A stretch of DNA of 64,000 nucleotides, taken from the NCBI GenBank assembly GCA_049289295.1, contig JBATLL010000070.1, positions 124,001 through 188,000 on the forward strand, given 5' to 3'. Positions within the stretch are counted from its first letter, which is position 1; each line of letters begins with the position of its first letter. The notes under the pieces are model-generated. The model searched no databases, was not told the DNA's origin, and was given only the letters and a program-made list of their open reading frames with translations. The position numbers and the translations under genes are program-made. This document shows, one piece after another, positions 26,827 to 35,450 of this stretch. This DNA is from BOKV01 sp049289295. GTDB taxonomy: Bacteria; Pseudomonadota; Alphaproteobacteria; Rhizobiales; Rhizobiaceae.

Positions 26827-27302
26827 AGATCACCAGGGATCAGCTGATCGACTTTCTCTATGATGAAGCGCGCATGCTCGACGAAGGCCGCTTTGACGAA
26901 TGGCTCGCCTTGTGGATGAAGGATGGGCACTACTGGATGCCGCTCGACTACAAGCAGACCGATCCGCTCAATGTCACCTCACTGATGTATGAGGACCTGT
27001 TCATGCTGAAGTTGCGCGTCGAGCGTCTCAATGGCGCGCGCACCTTTTCCCAGAAACCCAAAAGCCGGTGTCATCATGTCCTGCAGCGACCATTCGTCGA
27101 CAGTATGGACGATGCTGACGGGAGATATGTCACAACCACCTTCATGCACTATGTCGAAACCCGCCTGGACGAGCAGTTTCTTCTGGCGCTAACCGCGCAC
27201 CATGAACTGGCACTTGTGGACGGTGCCCTGCGCATCGCCAACAAGCGGGTCGACATTCTCAACTGCGACGCCGCCTTCCGTAATATCCAGCTTCTGCCAT
27301 GA
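26823..27302 (+). CDS. Ring-hydroxylating oxygenase, beta subunit
   Basis: A 159-residue NTF2-fold small subunit (LIDFLYDEARMLDEGRFDEWLALWMKDGHYWMPL at the N-terminus; RVERLNGARTFSQKPKSRCHHVL centrally). It is structural in the alpha3-beta3 oxygenase. Start overlaps the alpha stop and its own stop overlaps the ligase start (ATGA both times), giving tight stoichiometric coupling. Confidence 0.92.
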   Translation: MKITRDQLIDFLYDEARMLDEGRFDEWLALWMKDGHYWMPLDYKQTDPLNVTSLMYEDLFMLKLRVERLNGARTFSQKPKSRCHHVLQRPFVDSMDDADGRYVTTTFMHYVETRLDEQFLLALTAHHELALVDGALRIANKRVDILNCDAAFRNIQLLP

Positions 27303-28990
27303 TCGCTGAAAGTGCCTGGGCGGCAACATCTCCCGGTGAGACGGTGTACGAATTGTTCGCCGGGATTGCGGCGCAATTTCCCTCGAGACCGCTTTTCCAT
27401 GTCCTCGCGGAGACGGCAGAAAAATACGGCATTGAACCAGGCGAACGCCCATATGCCGACATACTGGGCCTTGCAGATGATCTTTCTGAAAGACTGAAGG
27501 CGGCAGGGTACTGTGCCGGGCATCGCGTCATGCTCCTGCTTGAGAACCGACCGGAACATTTCGTCTGGCTGCTCGCCCTGAACCGGATCGGCGCTTCGGT
27601 CGTGCCGGTGAACCCGGACCTCAGGCACGCCGAACTCGTCTATATGGCAGGCCATTCCCGCCCAGTGCTGATCGTGTCTGTCACTGCACGCATGAATGAT
27701 CTGGAAACCGCCGCGCGCGAGGCGGGCCTGGATGCCGCCTGTATCTCCGCAAGCGCAACGGTCCATGACATGCCATTGCCGGTCCCGGGCAGTTCGGGAA
27801 CCGTAGCCTTGCGCAGCGCGGACGGTCTGGCGATCTCCTCAGGCGAAGGGTTGGAAGCAGCACTTCTTTACACTTCTGGCACGACCGGCAGTCCGAAAGG
27901 CTGCATTCTCACCAACAACTATTTCCTGGAAGCAGGGCGCTGGTATGCCGGGACCGGCGGCCTGTGTGCGCTGGAAACCGGCGGTGAACGAATGATCACG
28001 CCGCTTCCCGTTTTCCACATGAATGCGCTGGCCTATTCCTTCATGGCAATGGTCAGCGTCGGCGGATGCCTTGTCTGCCTTGACCGCTTTCACCCGGCTA
28101 CCTGGTGGGCAAGTGTTCGCGAAAGCCGCGCCACCTGCCTTCACTATCTGGGTGTCATGCCGACCATGCTGATGGGTGCCGAACCCTCGCCATCAGATCG
28201 CAATCACAATGTGCGCTTCGGGTTTGGCGCGGGAGTTGATCCGAAACTGCATGCCGCTTTCGAAGTTCGCTTTGGTTTCCCGCTGATTGAAGCCTGGGCC
28301 ATGACGGAAACGGGTGCCGGTGCAGTCATTTGCGCCAATCGCCAGCCGCGCCGCGTTGGCGAAAGTTGTCTGGGCAAGATCGAGGGCGGATTGGAAATTC
28401 GCCTTGTTGATGACAGCGGAAACGACAGCGAACTGGGACCGGGCGAATTGCTGGTGCGGCGCATGGGTGATGATCCGCGCCGCGGTTTCTTTTCCGGATA
28501 TTATGCGAACGAGGAAGCCACTGCCCAGGCCTGGCAAGATGGCTGGTTCCATACGGGCGATATCGTGCGCCGTGAGGCTGACGGTTCGGTGTTCTTCGTC
28601 GACCGGCGCAAGAACGTCATTCGAAGGTCTGGCGAAAACATCGCCGCGGTCGAGGTGGAATCGGTGCTGATGCGCCATCCAGCCATTGCCGCGGCTGCAG
28701 TGACAGCGGTGCCGGATGCGGTGCGTGGCGACGAGGTATTCGCCTGCATCTTGGTCCGTCAAACCGCTGATCGCAAGGCCGGCAATGCGTTGGCGCGGGA
28801 AGTCGTTTCATGGTGCCTTGCCCAACTCGCCTATTACAAGGCACCGGGTTACATTGCATTTGTAGACGAACTGCCCTTGACTTCGACCCAGAAAATCCAG
28901 CGAGGCGAGTTGAAGGTTTTGGCCGCGCGACTGGTCGGTGATGCTGCAACTGCGGACACAAGAGCGATGAAAAAGCGGACTGCCGCATGA
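27299..28990 (+). CDS. AMP-dependent acyl-CoA ligase
   Basis: A 563-residue adenylate-forming enzyme. The phosphate loop is LLYTSGTTGSPKG, the acid-binding core contains EAWAMTETGAG, the hinge is WFHTGDIVRREADGSVFFVDRRKNVIRRSGENI, and the C-terminal domain ends LPLTSTQKIQRGEL with the catalytic lysine. CaiC-like overall. Within this operon it would convert the oxygenated acid to its CoA thioester before chain cleavage. ATGA overlaps on both sides. Confidence 0.92.
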   Translation: MIAESAWAATSPGETVYELFAGIAAQFPSRPLFHVLAETAEKYGIEPGERPYADILGLADDLSERLKAAGYCAGHRVMLLLENRPEHFVWLLALNRIGASVVPVNPDLRHAELVYMAGHSRPVLIVSVTARMNDLETAAREAGLDAACISASATVHDMPLPVPGSSGTVALRSADGLAISSGEGLEAALLYTSGTTGSPKGCILTNNYFLEAGRWYAGTGGLCALETGGERMITPLPVFHMNALAYSFMAMVSVGGCLVCLDRFHPATWWASVRESRATCLHYLGVMPTMLMGAEPSPSDRNHNVRFGFGAGVDPKLHAAFEVRFGFPLIEAWAMTETGAGAVICANRQPRRVGESCLGKIEGGLEIRLVDDSGNDSELGPGELLVRRMGDDPRRGFFSGYYANEEATAQAWQDGWFHTGDIVRREADGSVFFVDRRKNVIRRSGENIAAVEVESVLMRHPAIAAAAVTAVPDAVRGDEVFACILVRQTADRKAGNALAREVVSWCLAQLAYYKAPGYIAFVDELPLTSTQKIQRGELKVLAARLVGDAATADTRAMKKRTAA

Positions 28991-30162
28991 AGAATGGCTC
29001 GCGCCAATCCTATGACGGCGCAGTGGTGACTGCGCCCGTCACGATTCCCTACGTACGCTACAGCCAGGAAACGGCGCATTGGTGGATCGCCCGCGCCTTG
29101 CGTGGCGTCCTGGACAAAGCGGGGCTGAGAACCGGCGAGCTCGATGGTTTTTCCGTGTCCAGCTTCACCCTCTTCCCCGACACACCTGTCGGCCTGACCC
29201 AGCATCTGGGTTTGAGCCCGCGATGGCTCGACTCAATACCGATGGGTGGCGCCAGTGGCGTCGTGGCCATGCGCCGCGCAGCACGCGCCGTCCAGTCGGG
29301 CGATGCGAGATACGTTGCCTGCGTGGCGGGTGATGCCAACCACATCGACAGTTTTCGCCGGCTGCTTTCGTCCTTTTCGCGCTTTGCGATGGATGCGTCC
29401 TATCCTTACGGCTATGGCGGCCCAAATGCGAGTTTCGCATTGATCGCAGATGCCCACATGCAGCAATACGGCACCACGCGGGAAGACTTCGCGCGCGTCG
29501 CCGTGGCCCAGCGCGACAATGCGCTGAGGAACCCAGATGCGATCATGAAGACTGCCCTGACGATGGAACAGTTCATGGCTGCACGTCCAATTGCAGACCC
29601 GCTCTGTCTTTTCGATTGTGTGATGCCTTGTGCTGGCGCGGAAGGTTTCCTCGTCATGCGCGAAGACGAGGCGGTCCGCCGCAATTTGCCCTTTGCCAGG
29701 ATCGCTGGAACCATCGAGCGCCACAATGCCTTCCCCGACGATCCGATCCAGTTGCGCGGCGGCTGGGCCATGGATGTGGACGAACTCTATGCCATGGCGC
29801 AGGGCAGTCCCGGTGAAATCGATGTTCTCGAAACCTATGACGATTATCCGGTCATCTCCATGATGCAGATGGAGGACCTCGGATTTTGCGCCAAGGGGGA
29901 AAGCGGCAAGTTCGTTCGCGACCATGATCTCACCATTTCGGGCGATTATCCACACAACACTTCCGGTGGACAATTATCGGCCGGTCAGGCTGGTGCGGCA
30001 GGCGGATACCTGGGGATGGTGGAAGCCATACGCCAGGTGACGGGAGAAGCAGGTCCAACCCAGGTGCCCGATGCCATGACAGCCATGGTCTCGGGCTTTG
30101 GCATGATCAATTATGACCGGGGCCTGTGTTCAGCAGCGGCAATATTGCGGGGTGCGCGATGA
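28987..30162 (+). CDS. Thiolase-superfamily protein, probable SCP2/Ltp2-like retro-aldolase
   Basis: A 391-residue protein of the lipid-transfer-type thiolase group. The nucleophile region reads MGGASGV (residues 86-92), without the cysteine of true thiolases, while the C-terminal HNTSGGQLSAGQ region and a TYDDYP segment are present. Cysteine-less relatives such as Ltp2 act as retro-aldolases on hydroxyacyl-CoAs and require a DUF35 partner, and the next gene encodes one. I therefore favour C-C cleavage releasing acetyl-CoA. ATGA overlaps join it to both neighbours. Confidence 0.82.
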   Translation: MKNGSRQSYDGAVVTAPVTIPYVRYSQETAHWWIARALRGVLDKAGLRTGELDGFSVSSFTLFPDTPVGLTQHLGLSPRWLDSIPMGGASGVVAMRRAARAVQSGDARYVACVAGDANHIDSFRRLLSSFSRFAMDASYPYGYGGPNASFALIADAHMQQYGTTREDFARVAVAQRDNALRNPDAIMKTALTMEQFMAARPIADPLCLFDCVMPCAGAEGFLVMREDEAVRRNLPFARIAGTIERHNAFPDDPIQLRGGWAMDVDELYAMAQGSPGEIDVLETYDDYPVISMMQMEDLGFCAKGESGKFVRDHDLTISGDYPHNTSGGQLSAGQAGAAGGYLGMVEAIRQVTGEAGPTQVPDAMTAMVSGFGMINYDRGLCSAAAILRGAR

Positions 30163-31409
30163 GTGAACCCCTTTCCAGGCCGCCGAAGAAAAACCCGCAA
30201 CTGCGCCAGAAGGTTGCAACCCTGCCGCCGCTGGCGCGATCCAGGGCAGCCATGGGGCTCACTGCAGCCGCCGCACGTGGTTCCTTCAGCCTCCAGCATT
30301 GCAGCGAATGCGCCACCGTCCAGTATCCACCGCGTGATGCCTGCAGCGCCTGCCTTTGTGTTGATCTGGAATGGCGAGAGACCGACCGGGGCGGCAGCGT
30401 TGTGGCGCAAACCACGATCCATGCCTCGCCCGATCCCTACTATCGCCAGCGCTTGCCGTGGCGCTCGGGTCTCGTGAAACTGGATGCCGGACCATCGATC
30501 TTCTGCCACCTGCATGGCGATGTGCGGCGCGGTGATCGCATAAGCATGGATATCAAGCTCGACAGGGCGGGGCAGGGCGTGATGATCGCGCTGCCAGCCG
30601 GGAGGATGCCGAACATGGAAGACGATCCGCAATTGCGAACGCTCACCGCAAATCCGCGACACCGGCGCGTGCTGGTCACTGACATTCGCGCGCCCTGGGC
30701 AGTGCCGCTGGTGCATGAGCTCATCAAGGCGGGCGCTTCCCACGTCTTTGTCGGCGAGGCGGAAGGGTGGCGGCGCGCCACACCCCATGAAAGCCTGGCT
30801 TCGCTGGAGCAGGTCTCGATCCTGCAGCTTGATGTGACAGACGCCAACTCGGTGAAGAAGCTGGCGGCAGGCATTGGCGGCAAGACAGACATTCTCATCA
30901 ACACCGCGCGCCATGTTCGCCCCGGTGGGGTAGTGGGTGGAGACACGGTCTTTGCCAGGGACGAGATGGAAGTGAACGCGTTTGGCCTTATGCGCCTTGC
31001 GCAGGCATTCGGACCGGCGATGGCATCGCGCACGGATGACGGCATCAACAGCGCCGCGGCATTTGTGAACATACTCTCGGCAAGCGCAATGTCTGCCGAG
31101 CCCGGTTACGGTGCATTCTCGGCCAGCCAGGCGGCAGCCTATTCGATCAGCCAGACATTGCGCGGCGAATTCCGCGCCTCCGGCCTTCGCGTGATGAACG
31201 TGTTTGTCGGACCGACGGATGATGAATGGCACCAGCAGATGCCGCCGCCGAAGGTCGCGCCGCAGGCACTTGCCAAAGCCGTCGTCGATGGGCTGGTTTG
31301 TGGTCTGGAGGATGTCTATTGCGGGGATTTCGCAAAAGACATCGAGGAACGCTGGCGCAGGGACGCCAAGGTGCTGGAGCGTGAACTGACCGGAGGCGAA
31401 CATGGCTGA
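30159..31409 (+). CDS. DUF35 zinc-ribbon/OB-fold protein fused to a degenerate SDR domain
   Basis: A 416-residue fusion. Residues about 45-150 are DUF35: a zinc ribbon with Cys48, Cys51, Cys62 and Cys65, then an OB fold. From about residue 165 a short-chain dehydrogenase domain follows, but the glycine-rich TGxxxGIG is replaced by TDIRAPWAVPL, and the catalytic YxxxK is FxxxQ (Phe320, Gln324). The SDR part probably does not catalyse a redox step and may be structural or bind a ligand. Start at 30159 overlaps the aldolase stop; the frame opening at 30126 is inside that gene. Confidence 0.82.
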   Translation: MSEPLSRPPKKNPQLRQKVATLPPLARSRAAMGLTAAAARGSFSLQHCSECATVQYPPRDACSACLCVDLEWRETDRGGSVVAQTTIHASPDPYYRQRLPWRSGLVKLDAGPSIFCHLHGDVRRGDRISMDIKLDRAGQGVMIALPAGRMPNMEDDPQLRTLTANPRHRRVLVTDIRAPWAVPLVHELIKAGASHVFVGEAEGWRRATPHESLASLEQVSILQLDVTDANSVKKLAAGIGGKTDILINTARHVRPGGVVGGDTVFARDEMEVNAFGLMRLAQAFGPAMASRTDDGINSAAAFVNILSASAMSAEPGYGAFSASQAAAYSISQTLRGEFRASGLRVMNVFVGPTDDEWHQQMPPPKVAPQALAKAVVDGLVCGLEDVYCGDFAKDIEERWRRDAKVLERELTGGEHG

Positions 31410-32184
31410 AATTCTGGCATGCCTGGCCAGCGCGCTGGCAGGCGGCGATGTCGAGATCATCGATCTCACTCACACGCTTGACCCCGATTTTCCTGTAATT
31501 GTTCTGCCGCCGGAATTTGGCCAGTGCGCGCGTTTCCGCATGGAGGAAGTGTCTGCATATGATCATCGCGGACCGGCCTGGAAATGGCACAATATCTCGA
31601 TGAATGAACATACCGGCACGCATTTCGATGCGCCCGTCCACTGGGTTTCCGGACGCGATGTCGCCAATGGCGCGGTGGATGAAATAGACCCGGCCATGTT
31701 CATCGGACCGGTCGTGGTCCTCGATTGCTCAAAGGGCGCTTCGTCCGACGACGATTTCGAACTGACGCCAAAGATCATCGCCGACTGGGAAGTGCAGCAC
31801 GGGAAAATCCCTGCCGGAAGCTGGGTCCTCATGCGCACCGACTGGTCCAGGCGTACTGGCGCTCAATATCTCAACATGCGTGATGACGGCCCGCATTCTC
31901 CAGGCCCCACCCCAGCGGCAATCGAGTGCCTGCTTGAAAGAAACATTCGTGGTTTCGGAACGGAAACCGTAGGCACCGACGCTGGCCAGGGCATGCACTA
32001 TTCGCCGCCCTATCCAGCCCACCATCTGCTGCACGGTGCCGGAAAATACGGCCTGCAATGCCTGAAGAACCTCGATCGCCTGCCGCCGACTGGCGCTATT
32101 CTCGTCGCTCCACCGCTCAAGATCAAAGGGGGGACAGGTAGTCCCTTGCGTGTTCTTGCAATCACGCCAGCAAGAGGGAAATGA
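31402..32184 (+). CDS. Cyclase-family metal hydrolase, isatin hydrolase/kynurenine formamidase-like
   Basis: A 260-residue member of the PF04199 cyclase fold. It has the signature HTGTHFDAPVH (H-x-G-T-H-x-D-x-P-x-H), which binds Mn or Zn, and the late GTDAGQGMHYSPPYPAHHLLH and PPLKIKGGTGSPLR stretches that I associate with isatin-hydrolase relatives. Members open cyclic or linear amides. In this operon a lactam such as isatin is a sensible substrate. It overlaps the preceding gene by 8 bases. Confidence 0.8.
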   Translation: MAEILACLASALAGGDVEIIDLTHTLDPDFPVIVLPPEFGQCARFRMEEVSAYDHRGPAWKWHNISMNEHTGTHFDAPVHWVSGRDVANGAVDEIDPAMFIGPVVVLDCSKGASSDDDFELTPKIIADWEVQHGKIPAGSWVLMRTDWSRRTGAQYLNMRDDGPHSPGPTPAAIECLLERNIRGFGTETVGTDAGQGMHYSPPYPAHHLLHGAGKYGLQCLKNLDRLPPTGAILVAPPLKIKGGTGSPLRVLAITPARGK

Positions 32185-32915
32185 GCCGCATGACCAGCCA
32201 TACAGCCCTGATAACCGGAGCCAGCAAGGGTATAGGCGCGGATCTTGCACAAAGGCTGCTCGAACGCGACTACACGGTGATCAACCTGTCCAGAAACGCG
32301 GCAGGATTCAGCCATGACAGGCTGGTCAACGTCACCTGCGATCTGCTTGACCCGCAGGATGTTGCCAGCGCAGCGGCCGCAATAGCAGCAGAACACGAGG
32401 TTACCCACCTGGTGCACAATGCCGGCCTGGTCTGGCCGAAGCTGATAGAAGATGCCGAGCCACAGGACATTACCGGTCTGGCGCAATTGCATCTTGGTTC
32501 GGCATTGACCTTGCTGAAGGCAGTCCTGCCGGCAATGAAGCACAGGAAGTTTGGCCGCGTCCTGTTCAACGGATCGCGCGCTGCACTTGGTGTCCCGACC
32601 CGGACCGCCTATTCCGCGACAAAGGCGGGAATGATGGGTATGGCGCGCACATGGGCCCTGGAACTGGCACCCCATGGCATCACCGTCAACGTCGTAGCAC
32701 CTGGCCCGATCCAGACGGACAATTTCTGGGGCATCATCGAAAAGGGCAGCGAAAGGGAAGCAGAACTGGCAAGACGCTTGCCTGTCGGACGCCTGGGAAC
32801 TGTTGGCGATGTCACGAATGCATTCCTGTTTTTCTGCGATCCCGCGAGCGGCTTCGTGACCGGCCAGACATTGTATGTCTGCGGTGGTGCCAGCATCGGC
32901 GCGATGGCGCTCTAG
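32181..32915 (+). CDS. Short-chain dehydrogenase/reductase
   Basis: A 244-residue SDR with an intact active site: TGASKGIG for cofactor, HNAG, serine in NGSRAALG, and YSATK for the Tyr-Lys pair. FabG-like in length. Last gene of the operon, joined to the hydrolase by ATGA. It could oxidise a diol made by the oxygenase or reduce a keto intermediate. Its intact site contrasts with the dead SDR domain two genes earlier. Confidence 0.88.
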   Translation: MSRMTSHTALITGASKGIGADLAQRLLERDYTVINLSRNAAGFSHDRLVNVTCDLLDPQDVASAAAAIAAEHEVTHLVHNAGLVWPKLIEDAEPQDITGLAQLHLGSALTLLKAVLPAMKHRKFGRVLFNGSRAALGVPTRTAYSATKAGMMGMARTWALELAPHGITVNVVAPGPIQTDNFWGIIEKGSEREAELARRLPVGRLGTVGDVTNAFLFFCDPASGFVTGQTLYVCGGASIGAMAL

Positions 32916-33064
32916 CAGATTTTTACTGGCCTGCCTTTGCGAAGCCACGCAAAATTCCCGCAGGGTTGATTGCGCCACCCAGGCGGGCAATTGGCACATT
33001 TTCGCTTGCTTATCGAAACTTATCGGGGATGATGGAGCAAGAAGTTAGCCTGGGAAGGGAATGC

Positions 33065-33862
33065 ATGACAGGCAGTGAAGTTGTCGAGGCCAGGCGCAAT
33101 GGCGTTTCGACGCTTGATGTAGTCGATCTACACAAGTCCTACGGCGAGCTGGAAGTTCTCAAGGGCGTATCCATGAGTGCGAAGGAAGGCGATGTGGTTT
33201 CCATCATCGGCTCCAGCGGCTCGGGCAAGAGCACCTTCCTGCGCTGCATCAATCTTCTGGAACAGCCGACAAGGGGCACCATTCGCCTGCAAGGGGAGGA
33301 TCTGCGCTTTCGCTCGTCAGCCTCTGGAATGGTCCCCGCAGACAAGAAGCAGGTCCAGCGGTTCCGCGCCCAGCTCGGCATGGTCTTCCAGAGCTTCAAT
33401 CTGTGGCAGCACATGACGATCCTCCAGAATGTCATAGAGGGGCCCGTCCATGTGCTTGGCGTACCCAAGGCCGAGGCCGTGGAACGCGCCGAGAAGATAC
33501 TCGACCGCGTCGGCCTGTTGGACAAGCGGGACCAGTTTCCCGCCTTCCTGTCAGGTGGTCAGCAGCAGCGCGCAGCCATTGCACGCGCGCTGGCGATGGA
33601 ACCCAAGGTCATGCTTTTCGACGAACCCACCTCTGCACTCGACCCGGAACTGGTCAGTGAGGTGCTCAAGGTCATTCGCACGCTGGCTGAGGAAGGTCGC
33701 ACGATGATCCTCGTCACGCATGAAATGAAATTTGCCCGCGATGTCTCGACGGATGTCATTTTCCTGCATCAGGGCAAGGTTGAGGAACAGGGGCCACCCG
33801 CCCAGGTTTTCAACAACCCGGCAAGCGAACGCTGCCGGGCGTTTGTACAATCCGTACACTGA
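33065..33862 (+). CDS. Polar amino-acid ABC transporter, ATP-binding protein
   Basis: A 265-residue ATPase of the GlnQ/HisP type: Walker A GSSGSGKS, Q-loop MVFQSFNLWQH, signature LSGGQQQRAAIARALAM, Walker B VMLFDEPTSALD and H-loop VTHEM. A long frame runs from 32651, but ATG at 33065 follows GGGAAGGGAATGC and fits the family length. It starts an importer operon with a binding protein, two permeases and a dimethylargininase. Confidence 0.93.
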   Translation: MTGSEVVEARRNGVSTLDVVDLHKSYGELEVLKGVSMSAKEGDVVSIIGSSGSGKSTFLRCINLLEQPTRGTIRLQGEDLRFRSSASGMVPADKKQVQRFRAQLGMVFQSFNLWQHMTILQNVIEGPVHVLGVPKAEAVERAEKILDRVGLLDKRDQFPAFLSGGQQQRAAIARALAMEPKVMLFDEPTSALDPELVSEVLKVIRTLAEEGRTMILVTHEMKFARDVSTDVIFLHQGKVEEQGPPAQVFNNPASERCRAFVQSVH

Positions 33863-33882
33863 TAACAAGAGGGAGACAGTTC

Positions 33883-34650
33883 ATGAAGAAACTGACTGTA
33901 GTGCTGGCCGGTGCCGCAATGGCAATGGCCTTTGGCCTTCAGATCGCCGCCGCCGATGTGAAGATCGGCTTTGCTGCGGAAAACTATCCACCATTCACCG
34001 ACAAGGGCGCGGATGGAAAATGGGTCGGCTGGGAAGTTGAAATCCAGCAGGCACTTTGCGCCGCCATGGATGAGAAATGCGAGATCGTGGAAGTGGCATG
34101 GGATGGCATCATTCCCGCACTTCTGGCCAAGAAGATCGACGGCATCGTCGCCTCCATGTCGATCACCGAGGAGCGCATGCAGACGATCAATTTCTCTGAC
34201 AAGTATTACAACACGCCTGCCGTGATTGTGGCACCGAAGGATTCAGCAATCAGCGGCGATCCGGCATCGGTCAGCGGAAAGATTCTCGGTGTTCAGGTTT
34301 CGACAGTCCACCAGAACTATGCCGAAAAGCACTTCGGCGGCGCGACGGTCAAGACCTACAATACCTTCGATGAGCACAACCAGGACCTCGTCGCAGGTCG
34401 TGTTGATGGCGTGGTGGGCGACTCGATCGCTTTTCAGGATTTCCTCAAGAGCGAAGCTGGCGCCTGCTGCGAAGTGAAGGGCGAACTCAATGACGTGGCC
34501 GTGTTCGGTCCTGGCGTAGGCGTCGGACTGCGCAAGGAAGACACCGAATTGCAGGCCAAGATCAACGCGGCGATCAAGAAGATTCGCGAAGATGGCACCT
34601 ATGACGCCATTTCCAAGAAGTACTTCGACTTCAACATCTACGGCGACTGA
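33883..34650 (+). CDS. Amino-acid ABC transporter, periplasmic binding protein
   Basis: A 255-residue family-3 solute-binding protein with a signal peptide (MKKLTVVLAGAAMAMAFG) and the SBP_bac_3 pattern (VKIGFAAENYPPFTDKGADGKWVGWEVEIQQALC, then KIDGIVASMSITEERMQTINFSDKYY). Relatives bind lysine, arginine, ornithine or histidine. With a dimethylargininase in the operon, methylated arginines or arginine are plausible ligands. Confidence 0.93.
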   Translation: MKKLTVVLAGAAMAMAFGLQIAAADVKIGFAAENYPPFTDKGADGKWVGWEVEIQQALCAAMDEKCEIVEVAWDGIIPALLAKKIDGIVASMSITEERMQTINFSDKYYNTPAVIVAPKDSAISGDPASVSGKILGVQVSTVHQNYAEKHFGGATVKTYNTFDEHNQDLVAGRVDGVVGDSIAFQDFLKSEAGACCEVKGELNDVAVFGPGVGVGLRKEDTELQAKINAAIKKIREDGTYDAISKKYFDFNIYGD

Positions 34651-34662
34651 TCGTCGGCGGTT

Positions 34663-34693
34663 CCGGCCAGGGGGCATTGTCCTTCCTGGCCGG
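34663..34693 (+). terminator. Intercistronic hairpin after the binding-protein gene
   Basis: Perfect 9-base arms CCGGCCAGG (34663-34671) and CCTGGCCGG (34685-34693) with a 13-base loop and no strong T run. Hairpins here commonly stabilise binding-protein mRNA or attenuate read-through so that the binding protein exceeds the permeases. Confidence 0.55.
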
Positions 34694-34732
34694 TCATCCC
34701 CCTGAATTCATACCCGCCAGGACCGCATCTGG

Positions 34733-35446
34733 ATGGACCGTGCAATAGAACTCCTGTCTTTGACACCGCCTGGCTGGGGCGGCAACCTGCTGCGCGGGTT
34801 GGCGAGCACGATCCAGATCGCTCTGGGTGCCTATGCGCTTGGTTTGATGCTTGGCCTGGCTGGTGCGTTTGGAAAGATCTATGGCGGGCGCGTGCTGCGC
34901 ACCGCACTTGAGGTCTATACTACCCTGATACGGGCCATACCCGAGCTCGTGCTGATCCTTTTCCTTTATTATGCCGGAACGGACGCGCTAAACATCCTGC
35001 TGGAAAGCATGGGCTTTGAGCGCATCGACATCAGCGGCCTTTGGGCCGGCATCTATGTGCTGGGCTTTGTCCAGGGGGCCTATTCGACCGAGGTGCTGCG
35101 CGGGGCCATTCTCGCGGTTCCTCCGGGCCAGATCGAAGCGGCGCGCGCCATCGGCATGTCGGGCTTGAAGACCCACTGGCGCATCGTCATTCCAGCAATG
35201 TTACCCTTCGCACTGCCGGGACTTGCCAATCTGTGGCTGATCGTGACCAAGGATACCGCACTTCTGGCGGTCGTCGGTTTCAGTGAACTGGCCCTTGAGA
35301 CGAAGCAGGCTGCCGGTTCAACGCGCGCCTACTTCATGTTCTACATGGCCGCCGGTGCGCTCTACCTGGCACTGAGTCTGTTCTCGACCTTCCTTTTCAA
35401 CATGGTGGAACGTCACTTCCGCCGTGGCCAGCCGGCCCAGGGGTAG
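34733..35446 (+). CDS. Amino-acid ABC transporter permease 1
   Basis: A 237-residue HisQ/HisM-type inner-membrane subunit with about five helices and the coupling-loop motif EAARAIGMSGLKTHWRIVIPAMLPFALPGL. Five bases separate its stop from the next ATG. It forms a heterodimer with the second permease. Confidence 0.92.
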   Translation: MDRAIELLSLTPPGWGGNLLRGLASTIQIALGAYALGLMLGLAGAFGKIYGGRVLRTALEVYTTLIRAIPELVLILFLYYAGTDALNILLESMGFERIDISGLWAGIYVLGFVQGAYSTEVLRGAILAVPPGQIEAARAIGMSGLKTHWRIVIPAMLPFALPGLANLWLIVTKDTALLAVVGFSELALETKQAAGSTRAYFMFYMAAGALYLALSLFSTFLFNMVERHFRRGQPAQG

Positions 35447-35450
35447 CGCC

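Noticed and set aside
30111..31469. A 452-codon minus-strand frame opposite the DUF35-SDR gene
   Set aside because: No domain is recognisable, it lies opposite a conserved gene with ATGA coupling to its neighbours, and its composition fits a shadow frame.
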